NCBI RefSeq assembly: GCF_000314995.1
Contig: NZ_BAEO01000060.1
Coordinates: forward strand, 1 to 64,000
DNA from: Paraglaciecola arctica BSs20135
GTDB taxonomy: Bacteria; Pseudomonadota; Gammaproteobacteria; Enterobacterales; Alteromonadaceae
Direction: 5' to 3'
Length of the DNA stretch: 64,000 nucleotides
Both the position numbers and the translations under genes were made by a program. Below the pieces are notes generated by a model. That model worked only from the letters and a program-made list of their open reading frames with translations. It ran no database searches and was not told the DNA's origin. The stretch's first letter is position 1. The number at the start of each line of letters is the position of its first letter. Shown piece by piece: positions 57,791 through 64,000 of this stretch.

Positions 57791-58795
57791 CTAACTTTTT
57801 AGATTGACCAAATACCGGCCCACAACCTTAGACTGCATAAAACGTTGCAGATATTCTGGGGTTTGTTCTAAGGTGATTTCTTCACATAGACTTTGCAGAT
57901 TAGGGAGTTTCATATCACTAGCCACGCGTTGCCAAATATGTTGTTTATCACTAAGAGGGATATAAACCGAATCCACGCCCAGTAAAGACACGCCACGTAT
58001 AATAAAAGGATATACAGAAGAAGAAAATGAATCAGAAGCTGCCAATCCACAGGCTGATACGCCGCCACCTGATTTAATTTGTTTTAATAGGTTACTCAGG
58101 TAGTCACCACCTAAGGTATCTATTCCATGAGCCCATCTTTCTTTACCCATTGGTAGATCAGCCACTTCATTGAGCACATCACGATGTAATACTTCATCAG
58201 CCCCCATTGCCTTTAAATGCTCAGTTTGTTCAGGTTTACCCGAAAAGGCCACCACGCTATAACCTAACTGCTTGAGCAGGGCAATACTGGTACTGCCGAC
58301 TCCCCCAGTTGAACCCGTAACAGCAACAGGGCCATCTTCTGGACGTGCGCCCATCTTTTCCAGTTTTTGGATGCAAAGGGCCGCCGTTAAACCGCCAGTT
58401 CCATAGCTCATTGCTTCTTTTAGAGATAGGTTTTCTGGACGTTTTACTGCCCAGTTAGCGGGAATAGAAATCATCTGTCCTAAACCGCCAGGAGTATTCA
58501 TGCCTAAATCATAACCAAAGATCACCACTTCATCTCCAGGGGAAAAAGTGCCGGATTTATCCCGCACAACCACGCCTGCAGCATCTATACCTGGAGTATG
58601 TGGAAAATGACTGCTAACCCGTTTATTGCCGCTAGCAGATAATGCATCTTTATAATTTAAGGATGAATAGTGAACGTTAACGAGTAAGTCATTGTCAGGT
58701 AAGTCACTTACCGAGCGATTGGCTATATTCAAGGTAAATTGTTTGTTTGCTGTTTCTTCAACTAGTAATGCTTTAAAAGTATTTTGCTCAGACAT
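57791..58795 (-). CDS. acuI: AcuI/YhdH-type NADPH:quinone reductase family (acrylyl-CoA reductase)
   Basis: A 334-residue medium-chain dehydrogenase/reductase. The family opening FKALLVEE and NYKDALSASG, then PHTPGIDAAG, GLAALCIQKL-like TAALCIQKLE, and nucleotide-binding TGSTGGVGSTSIALLKQLGY are AcuI/YhdH hallmarks. AcuI reduces acryloyl-CoA to propionyl-CoA and is used by marine bacteria to detoxify DMSP breakdown products. No dmd or ddd genes are nearby, so the physiological role here is inferred from family only. Confidence 0.88.
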   Translation of the reverse strand: MSEQNTFKALLVEETANKQFTLNIANRSVSDLPDNDLLVNVHYSSLNYKDALSASGNKRVSSHFPHTPGIDAAGVVVRDKSGTFSPGDEVVIFGYDLGMNTPGGLGQMISIPANWAVKRPENLSLKEAMSYGTGGLTAALCIQKLEKMGARPEDGPVAVTGSTGGVGSTSIALLKQLGYSVVAFSGKPEQTEHLKAMGADEVLHRDVLNEVADLPMGKERWAHGIDTLGGDYLSNLLKQIKSGGGVSACGLAASDSFSSSVYPFIIRGVSLLGVDSVYIPLSDKQHIWQRVASDMKLPNLQSLCEEITLEQTPEYLQRFMQSKVVGRYLVNLKS

Positions 58796-59003
58796 AGTTG
58801 CAAGTTTCCATGATTATTCGTATGTGTCATAACCTTAACAAATGGGGATTGTTACGGCCAGAATAGTTGAAGGGGCCTTTTACATAGGAGGTGTAGCTGA
58901 TAGTTGACTCCGATACAGGATCCACAATGCCAAGGTGTTGAAAAAATCTAAGAGCAAAAGCTGATTTGAGCATGTAAAAGAAGGTTGTTACTCGCCTAAA
59001 TCC

Positions 59004-60332
59004 TCAAATTGACTCAGGCTCATGTCGCTCACCACTAAGTTCTTCTGATGTAAGCGGAACTTCATCAGAAGTAGGGTGTACATCCAAAACCTCTTCAGAT
59101 TCTGGATGCATAGGTAATACATTTTGCGATGTGCGTACCATGGCAACGTAATGACTTTCATGGTCGTCTGGTATCTCAACAATGCGCGAGCGAATTAGCT
59201 GCATGATGAGAACCAAGCTAGAGGTTGCCAAAACAACCAGATAATAGGCGGGTAGGGCGCTGGCCCCCATATGTTCCAGTGCAAATCCAGCAATAGTTGG
59301 TCCAACAAAAGATCCCAAACCGTAAATCATTAAAAGACTACTGGAACCTGCAACTAGATTATCTTTGCTTATACGATCCACTAGATGCACCACTGAAATA
59401 GGGTATATCGCCAGCACTATTCCGCAAAATATTGTTGATAGGGCTGTAATTAATCCTCGCTCAACGGGGTAGTATTTAGCGCATATAGCCATAGCGAATG
59501 CCAGTAAACTACTCAGTATAAAAGTAACTAAAATAACCCGTCGACGATCCATGCGATCAGACCAGCGGCCTACCGGATATTGGATGAAAGCACCGCCTAG
59601 TATAGAGAGCGAAATAAAGGTGGCCAGCTGATTTTCTGTATAACCTAAATCGTTTACAAACAAAGGCGTTAGCCCCCAAAATGGTCCCATGATTAATCCA
59701 GATACTAAGCAGCCTGTAACCGCTACTGGAGCTGCATCAAACACCTTCAAAATACTCATTGATGGCATATCAACATTCACATTGGGCTGTTGCAGTCTAG
59801 TCCAAGAAATTGGCATGATCGCAGCTGTGACAAGTAAACTGGCTATTATAAATAGGGTATAACCAGTGGCACTGTCGATAAGCAGAAGTTGTTGCGAAGC
59901 CGCAACGGCTAATAAGTTAATCAGGGTATATATGGAGAACACCCGGCTTCTATAGGCATCTTGTGTTTGACCATTTAGCCAACTTTCGACCACTGTATAC
60001 ATAGCAAAAACGCCAAAACCAGTCACAAAGCGAATGATTAGCCAAGCGTAGGGTGATATAGCCAATGTATAAGCAAGAGTGCAACAGCCGAGCAAGGCAG
60101 TACAAAAAGTAAAACAGCGGATGTGGCCCATGCGTTTGATCATTCTCGAAGCTAGCAGCGTGGCGACGAAGGCACCCAAAAAATAAACCGAAGTGAGTAT
60201 ACCTAAAAACTTACCTGAAAACCCCTCTGCAACCCCGCGTAAGATCAGTAATGTACTGAGTAAACTGTTGCCTAATAACAACAAAAAAATAGCCAAAAAT
60301 AAGGCCGTAATAGAAACAAGAATTGAACGCAT
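59004..60332 (-). CDS. MFS transporter (YcaD/UMF2-like)
   Basis: A 442-residue major facilitator with 12 hydrophobic helices and the short loop motif GRWSDRMDRRR between helices 8 and 9. The sequence FGVFAMYTVVESWLNGQT is typical of the YcaD group of unknown substrate. The hydrophilic C-terminal tail (about 395-442) is acidic. ATG 60332 is preceded by GCTGGAAA; an open extension to 60422 adds an unlikely 30 residues before helix 1. It is monocistronic as far as I can see. Confidence 0.88.
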   Translation of the reverse strand: MRSILVSITALFLAIFLLLLGNSLLSTLLILRGVAEGFSGKFLGILTSVYFLGAFVATLLASRMIKRMGHIRCFTFCTALLGCCTLAYTLAISPYAWLIIRFVTGFGVFAMYTVVESWLNGQTQDAYRSRVFSIYTLINLLAVAASQQLLLIDSATGYTLFIIASLLVTAAIMPISWTRLQQPNVNVDMPSMSILKVFDAAPVAVTGCLVSGLIMGPFWGLTPLFVNDLGYTENQLATFISLSILGGAFIQYPVGRWSDRMDRRRVILVTFILSSLLAFAMAICAKYYPVERGLITALSTIFCGIVLAIYPISVVHLVDRISKDNLVAGSSSLLMIYGLGSFVGPTIAGFALEHMGASALPAYYLVVLATSSLVLIMQLIRSRIVEIPDDHESHYVAMVRTSQNVLPMHPESEEVLDVHPTSDEVPLTSEELSGERHEPESI

Positions 60333-60489
60333 GGCGTTTCCAGCAATAAATGGGTTAAATGGGTAAAGTTGGCGGAATGGAGTATGCCATGGGAGCAATC
60401 TAACACAATGGATGATAACCACAAAGGTCCTAATGCGCTAGGCAAACAGCATCCGTTTTGTGCAAAAATCGCCTAGTCTTTGCTCGGCA

Positions 60490-60522
60490 AGTATAAAGGT
60501 TTGAGCGCTCAACCTTTATACT
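60490..60522. repeat. Long inverted repeat (hairpin)
   Basis: AGTATAAAGGTTTGAGC faces GCTCAACCTTTATACT with one extra T on the left arm and no loop beyond the central GAGCGCTC. It is about 16 bp of near-perfect stem, stable as RNA or cruciform. It lies about 160 bp before the MFS start (leftward) and has no T-run on either side, so a terminator is less likely than a regulatory site or small-RNA element. Confidence 0.7.
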
Positions 60523-60547
60523 GCGCTGCTAGTCAGCCTAACACTCT

Positions 60548-60585
60548 AGTAACGCAAATGTGTTGAAGTAACGCATATGTGTTGA
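60548..60585. repeat. 19-bp tandem duplication
   Basis: AGTAACGCAAATGTGTTGA is followed directly by AGTAACGCATATGTGTTGA, differing at one base. It may be twin binding sites or a recent slippage duplication. Confidence 0.8.
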
Positions 60586-60763
60586 GGAAAACGCAGAATA
60601 TACAATGTTGCACTTTAAATTTCAGTAAACTGCAGAAAAACAATGTACCCATGAATCGATCTCTGACTTTAATTCCAACCTGTAAGCAGTAATTAAGCAT
60701 TGCAATCATAGGCTCAATATCTTTTTTGTATAACTGTTAAACGCTGTTAATAATTACCAGGCT

Positions 60764-61123
60764 TCATGTATCAGTGCGCTGCTCAGGAGTAAACATTGCA
60801 AGGAAATCTTGCGGTAATCTCGGCTCTGGTAATGCAAGGATATAGACTACGCGATCTTTAATCGCGCCTTCTGCATGAAGCTCTCCCATAGGCACAATAA
60901 TTTTGTCCCCAGCACAGACCATTGTCTTTTTGTTGGTTTCAGCATCTAAAAAATCTGTTTCTCCTTGCATGATATATGCGTGTACTTCATCTTTATGCCA
61001 ATGTACTGGCGCAGCTTCTGTGGCGCCTGATACAAAGGTGGTTGGCCAAGTATTATTTTTTTCTATATCTGCTAAAACTTCAGCCTTTGTTGTGAAAAAC
61101 TGCTTATAAAACTTTAATCCCAT
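60764..61123 (-). CDS. Small cupin-domain protein
   Basis: A 119-residue single-domain cupin. Metal-ligand motifs are HWHKDEVHAYIMQGE and, later, PMGELHAEG, fitting the two cupin boxes. Members of this size can be isomerases, dioxygenases or sugar-binding proteins. ATG 61123 is preceded by TGGAG; a longer open frame to 61204 would run into the control region of the divergent LysR gene. The LysR neighbour 113 bp away is the likely regulator. Confidence 0.8.
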   Translation of the reverse strand: MGLKFYKQFFTTKAEVLADIEKNNTWPTTFVSGATEAAPVHWHKDEVHAYIMQGETDFLDAETNKKTMVCAGDKIIVPMGELHAEGAIKDRVVYILALPEPRLPQDFLAMFTPEQRTDT

Positions 61124-61211
61124 TTGAAATACTCCATTTTCTAAGTTTGAGTTACTAACACCTTGCAAAGAATACAGCTGGTTACTTGCGCAGTAAATAG
61201 GCATATAATCA

Positions 61212-61225
61212 TTGCATTAATGTAA
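61212..61225. promoter_or_regulatory. Imperfect palindrome before LysR
   Basis: TTGCATTAATGTAA is a 14-bp palindrome with one mismatched pair and the T-N11-A layout, immediately before the LysR Shine-Dalgarno AAGGAG. It is a candidate LysR site controlling itself and the cupin gene. Confidence 0.45.
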
Positions 61226-61236
61226 GGAGTGCACGA

Positions 61237-62139
61237 ATGGATTTGAACAATATCCAGTTATTTGTTGAAGTAGTGAAGCGAAACAGCTTTGCCGAGGTGG
61301 CGAGAATCCGAAATATTGACCCTTCATCAGTATCGCGGTCTATTCGGAAACTTGAAAATTCATTAGGTTTTCGACTGTTTCAGCGAACGACACGAAAGTT
61401 ATCACCAACTGAGTCAGGAAAAGCCTATTTTAGGCAAGTAGAAGGACTGGTCGCCACATTTATACAAGCAGGAGAACGGGCTTTAGATCTATCCAATGAG
61501 CCTATCGGCAATCTCAGAGTGGCGGCTTGTACCTCTTTTGGACAAAAAAAGTTAGTTCCTTTATTGCCAGTAATGCGGAAAAAATATCCCAAATTGGCCA
61601 TCGAATTGGTGCTGTCGGACAACCAAATAGATATTGTAGAGCAACAAATTGATGCCGCTATTCGTTTTGGAAAAAAACCTACTGATGATTTTATTTGTAA
61701 AGAGTTAGCACCCAGAAAATTTGTTGTTTGTGCCAGCCCCTCTTTTATCAAATCTAATTCTATTACAAAGAGTCCCCTATGTTTAAGTGAATTAGAATGT
61801 CTTAGGTTTTCAATTCCTGGATATCGAGAAGCTTGGAAGTTTCGGCAAGCTAATAAAAAAGAACTAGTTGTTCCCGTGACAGGACATTTACTGATCTCCC
61901 ATGGCATGACTATGACAGCTAGTGCTGTTGCTGGCCTAGGCATAGCATTACTTCCTGATTGGTTGTGTCGAGATGAATTGGCCGATGGTAGCTTGGTGGA
62001 TCTGTTCCCAGATTATGAATGTGCTGCAGCAGATTTTGGTACTTCTACCTGGTTAGTTTACCCTAGCAGAGATTACATGCCGTTAAAACTCAGTGCGTTT
62101 ATCGATTGTTTGAAAAGTGAAATCCCAGAATTTGCTTAA
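61237..62139 (+). CDS. LysR-family transcriptional regulator
   Basis: A 300-residue regulator: winged-helix MDLNNIQLFVEVVKRNSFAE, DPSSVSRSIRKLE and LFQRTTRKLSPTESG, followed by an effector domain with MTMTASAVAGLGIALLPDW. It belongs to the CrgA/DsdC-like branch by appearance. AAGGAG precedes ATG 61237. It is divergent from the cupin gene and probably controls it. The effector is unknown. Confidence 0.92.
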   Translation: MDLNNIQLFVEVVKRNSFAEVARIRNIDPSSVSRSIRKLENSLGFRLFQRTTRKLSPTESGKAYFRQVEGLVATFIQAGERALDLSNEPIGNLRVAACTSFGQKKLVPLLPVMRKKYPKLAIELVLSDNQIDIVEQQIDAAIRFGKKPTDDFICKELAPRKFVVCASPSFIKSNSITKSPLCLSELECLRFSIPGYREAWKFRQANKKELVVPVTGHLLISHGMTMTASAVAGLGIALLPDWLCRDELADGSLVDLFPDYECAAADFGTSTWLVYPSRDYMPLKLSAFIDCLKSEIPEFA

Positions 62140-62292
62140 ACCAGTAAAAAAATTCTGGATCACCAGTACTTCTTTGAAAAAATGTACTAGGTATTACCTG
62201 ATAGATAACTGCTCTCGGGTTCAGGTTAATTAATCCCATCTCGTTACTAAACTGCTAATATTCCAGCTACGTTTTAATATGTAAATTCAAAA

Positions 62293-62607
62293 ATGAAAAA
62301 TAAAGTATCACCTGAAGTTGAAATACAAGCGATGAAAATAGCTAAAGGCACCCAAAAAATGGGGCAAACTAAAGAGCAAACCAAGTTGATTGCTCAAGGT
62401 ATTGAAAAGGGCATCGCTGAATTTAAAAAACAGCAAGGTAAAAAGTTACGAGAAATAGATAAACAGCGTAAACAAAAGATAAAACAACGAGAGCAAAAAG
62501 ATACCGAAACAGTAGAAGAGGAATCGGTTAATAATCCTATGCCATACCTACCATGGATATTGCTGTTGTTAAGCTGGATAGGTTTTGTTGTTTTTATTGC
62601 CCTGTAA
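62293..62607 (+). CDS. DUF2956 family protein
   Basis: A 104-residue protein matching the DUF2956 layout: VSPEVEIQAMKIAKGTQK and QTKEQTKLIAQGIEKGIAEF, then a Lys/Arg/Gln-rich coil (about 50-75) and a C-terminal membrane helix (LPWILLLLSWIGFVVFIAL). It is probably tail-anchored in the inner membrane with a cytosolic coil. Widespread in gammaproteobacteria; the function is unknown. Confidence 0.83.
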   Translation: MKNKVSPEVEIQAMKIAKGTQKMGQTKEQTKLIAQGIEKGIAEFKKQQGKKLREIDKQRKQKIKQREQKDTETVEEESVNNPMPYLPWILLLLSWIGFVVFIAL

Positions 62608-62773
62608 TCTTTGGGCAAGGTACAAATAAATGTAGCGCGTAACTGGCCTTGAAACAAAAGGTTATATTTTCAACGGAATTTGACAGTGTTTATATTTTCG
62701 TATATTGTTTGTATATACGTTGCATAACATGTTGAGTGTTCCTAAATCTCTTCCTATCAAGCATATAAATTAA

Positions 62774-62950
62774 ATGATTAAAAAACAGCGGAATAAGTTA
62801 GGAAAAAAAGATAGCCAATTGGTTATCCGTATCAATGGCGAAGAAAGAGACGAGTTTGTATCACTTTGTGAAGACTTGGACACTAGCGCTGCACGAGAAT
62901 TAAGAAAATTTATTCGTCGCTTTGTGGCTGAACATAAAGCGGTAAGTTGA
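62774..62950 (+). CDS. 58-residue ribbon-helix-helix-like protein
   Basis: ATG 62774 opens a 58-codon frame. After a basic tail (MIKKQRNKLGKK), DSQLVIRINGEERDEFVSLC reads as a short beta strand (QLVIRI) followed by two helices ending REL-RKFIRRFVAEHK, the RHH/Arc layout of small DNA-binding proteins. A promoter-like TTGACA at 62680 with TATATT/TATTGT about 15-17 bp later lies upstream. The size, strand-helix-helix pattern and basic surface support a real gene; the target is unknown. Confidence 0.65.
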   Translation: MIKKQRNKLGKKDSQLVIRINGEERDEFVSLCEDLDTSAARELRKFIRRFVAEHKAVS

Positions 62951-62998
62951 ACAGTGCAACTATGCAATAATGCAGTTGCGCGCTTAGGAGAAAGTAAA

Positions 62999-63121
62999 AT
63001 GGCTAAAGCATCAAAAAAAGTGACTAAAATCAAAGATGAAATCAAAGTAAGAAAATTGAAAATGAAAAAACAGGAAAGTAAAATTAAAAAACTTAAAAAG
63101 GCCTTAAAAAAGACTTCTTAA
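62999..63121 (+). CDS. 40-residue Lys-rich coiled protein
   Basis: ATG 62999 has a strong TAGGAG site 8 bp before it and opens a 40-codon frame with about 18 Lys (MAKASKKVTKIKDEIKVRKL, then KMKKQESKIKKLKKALKKTS). It would form one highly basic helix. A good ribosome site and the terminator after it (63149-63185) argue for expression, perhaps as a nucleic-acid or ribosome-associated peptide. It lies 48 bp after the RHH-like gene. Confidence 0.6.
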   Translation: MAKASKKVTKIKDEIKVRKLKMKKQESKIKKLKKALKKTS

Positions 63122-63148
63122 GTTTGTATTTTCTTAACTAACGATAAG

Positions 63149-63185
63149 GCAGAGTATCTCAGTATTTTTGTGACTCTGCTTTTTT
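63149..63185 (+). terminator. Rho-independent terminator
   Basis: GCAGAGT pairs with ACTCTGC across 17 bases, followed by TTTTTT. It ends the transcript of the two small genes, 27 bp after the Lys-rich frame stops. Confidence 0.75.
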
Positions 63186-63217
63186 GTTAATCCCTCATGC
63201 CTATTGAGAGCTTTGTA

Positions 63218-63814
63218 ATGTCTAAAAAAACATCAAAAAAAGAAGCAAAAAAAACGTTTAAGAAATCCATAAGTGACGCGGCGTTAAAGAAGATTAACCG
63301 CAAACTTATTTCCACCAAAAATGCCCTAGAAAATCAAGTTGAAGATCTAAGTCTTCAAGTTAAAAAACTTGGCAAAAAATCAGGTAAAAAAGCATTAAAA
63401 TTGTTTAATGAGTTAGACGCCAACTACCACAGAAAATTAGTTGATTTGCAGGATGAATTCGAGGAACGCTTAGCGTCATTATCTAGTATGCAAGACAAAG
63501 TAGTTGAACTTATGACTGAAAAAGTGACAACAACTAAAAGTGCAACTGCCAAATTATCTAAACCCGTAAAACCAACAAAGACTAAGCCTAAGTCAACACC
63601 TCAACCCAAAGCAGCTATTAAAACTGCAACTATTGCATCAATAAATAGTATTGGGCCAGTGATGCAAAAAAAGTTAGCTGAAAAAGGCATCACTACCCTT
63701 GATGATATTGCTAATACTCCAAAAGACAAAATTCAGATATTAAAGCAGTTTGAAAATGAACGAGGGTTTAGTACCTGGGAAGGACAAGCGAAAACACTTT
63801 TAGCTGATAGTTAA
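63218..63814 (+). CDS. Lys-rich coiled-coil protein with helix-hairpin-helix domain
   Basis: A 198-residue protein with three parts: a very basic coiled coil (about 1-100, start MSKKTSKKEAKKTFKKS), a Pro/Lys/Thr linker (about 105-140) and a C-terminal helix-hairpin-helix of the HhH_5 kind (SINSIGPVMQKKLAEKGITT, then LDDIANTPKDKIQIL). Such C-terminal HhH domains in Lys-rich proteins suggest nucleoid or DNA association. GAGAG precedes ATG 63218; an ATG at 63197 adds seven residues without a better ribosome site. The function is unknown. Confidence 0.72.
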   Translation: MSKKTSKKEAKKTFKKSISDAALKKINRKLISTKNALENQVEDLSLQVKKLGKKSGKKALKLFNELDANYHRKLVDLQDEFEERLASLSSMQDKVVELMTEKVTTTKSATAKLSKPVKPTKTKPKSTPQPKAAIKTATIASINSIGPVMQKKLAEKGITTLDDIANTPKDKIQILKQFENERGFSTWEGQAKTLLADS

Positions 63815-63834
63815 ATTTGTAAAATGAATCGTTG

Positions 63835-63880
63835 CGGAGCTTATGGATTTTTGGGATAAACCCATAAGCAACAGTCTCCG
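63835..63880 (+). promoter_or_regulatory. Structured leader before the cold-shock gene
   Basis: GCTTATGG (63839-63846) pairs with CCATAAGC (63862-63869), extended by CGGA / TCCG on the outside with a bulge. No T-run follows. It could be a folded 5' leader of the downstream cold-shock-domain gene, where leaders often regulate translation, or a weak terminator of the preceding gene. Confidence 0.4.
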
Positions 63881-63911
63881 GCTTTTAGGGAGCTAGTCTA
63901 TTGAGATATAA

Positions 63912-64000
63912 ATGAAAACTAATAAAATGGCATGTTGATAAAGCCTTCGGTTTTATTCAGCCAAACGAAGGTGGCGCAGATGTTTTTATGCATAAAACCG
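63912..64000 (+). pseudogene. Cold-shock-domain gene, 5' end only, apparently frameshifted
   Basis: From 63925 one frame reads KWHVDKAFGFIQPNEGGADV then FMHKT, a clear cold-shock domain (RNP1-like FGFI, VFMH RNP2). But the frame has a TGA at 63913 and no ATG, GTG or TTG between that and the domain. The ATG at 63912 is in another frame that stops at TGA 63936. Deleting one A near 63921 would join them as MKTIKWHVDKAFGFI. So either a one-base insertion, a non-standard start (ATA 63922) or a sequencing error. The gene runs off the window edge, and the rest may include a DUF1294-type membrane part. Confidence 0.55.

Larger units (their letters stand above)
60423..60763. other. Intergenic region with palindrome and tandem repeat
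   Basis: No gene is visible in these 341 bp. The region holds the long inverted repeat at 60490-60522 and the 19-bp tandem duplication at 60548-60585, both listed separately. The rest is AT-rich with no clear promoter. Confidence 0.5.

Noticed and set aside
60333-60422. N-terminal extension of the MFS transporter
   Set aside because: It would add 30 mostly polar or aromatic residues before the first membrane helix, and ATG 60332 has its own ribosome site.
61425-61943. Antisense open frame of 172 codons within the LysR gene
   Set aside because: The sense strand encodes a complete LysR protein with normal motifs; the antisense frame is a shadow without start signals.

Overview
The window looks like chromosomal DNA of a marine, heterotrophic gammaproteobacterium of the Alteromonadales (an Alteromonadaceae such as Glaciecola or Paraglaciecola is my best guess). 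The reasons are the AT-rich base composition, the large TonB-dependent receptors next to a tryptophan-halogenase-like protein, a secreted multidomain pullulanase with a PEP-CTERM protein, a secreted sulfatase, an arginine succinyltransferase (ast) operon and DUF2956/DUF3859 proteins. The genus is inference. I saw no rRNA, tRNA, CRISPR array, prophage or intact insertion sequence.

Layout. 1-6.6 kb: an inverted-repeat element overlapping the end of an unknown gene, a TonB receptor convergent with a flavin halogenase family protein, and a decayed SGNH hydrolase. 6.6-14 kb: a two-component pair (receiver-degenerate GGDEF-EAL regulator plus membrane histidine kinase), then an S9 peptidase coupled to a TPR protein. 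14.2-19 kb: a DnaJ-related protein, two successive modules made of a mini-ORF, a terminator and a GreA/Rnk-like gene, NADP-glutamate dehydrogenase and a metallo-beta-lactamase-fold enzyme. 19.3-23.2 kb: a nitrogen-oxide block with a nitroreductase-like protein, a copper nitrite reductase fused to cytochrome c, NirV and an SCO copper chaperone. FNR/DNR-type boxes precede the nitroreductase and nirK.

23.3-37.2 kb: the most distinctive part, a very large zinc-starvation island. It holds an AztD-like beta-propeller lipoprotein, a His-rich ZnuD-like TonB receptor, a ZrgA-type periplasmic protein, the regulator Zur, a MerC-family membrane protein, two COG0523 metallochaperone GTPases, DUF1826, a Cys-rich SEC-C mini-protein, two DUF3299 proteins, a MacB/LolCDE-like ABC transporter and a PhoX-like DUF839 protein. 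Zur-like palindromes sit in both divergent control regions. No ZnuABC or AztABC importer lies in the window, so the island looks like outer-membrane capture, periplasmic handling and intracellular allocation of zinc.

37.5-49.4 kb: a dienelactone-hydrolase-like enzyme and a sulfatase divergent from a LacI regulator; a LysR regulator divergent from a DJ-1/PfpI protein and a YqhD-like alcohol dehydrogenase; then pullulanase and a PEP-CTERM protein. 49.7-60.3 kb: a PhyH dioxygenase, a ThrE-like exporter, a DUF3859 protein, the operon astC-astA-astD-DUF1338 with a divergent Lrp/AsnC regulator, an AcuI/YhdH reductase and an MFS transporter. 60.5-64 kb: a palindrome and tandem repeat, a cupin divergent from LysR, DUF2956, two small basic or RHH-like genes, a Lys-rich helix-hairpin-helix protein, and the start of a cold-shock-domain gene that appears frameshifted at its 5' end.

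Product calls come from reading motifs by eye, without database searches. Start codons were adjusted where a signal peptide or Shine-Dalgarno sequence pointed downstream of the first possible start.
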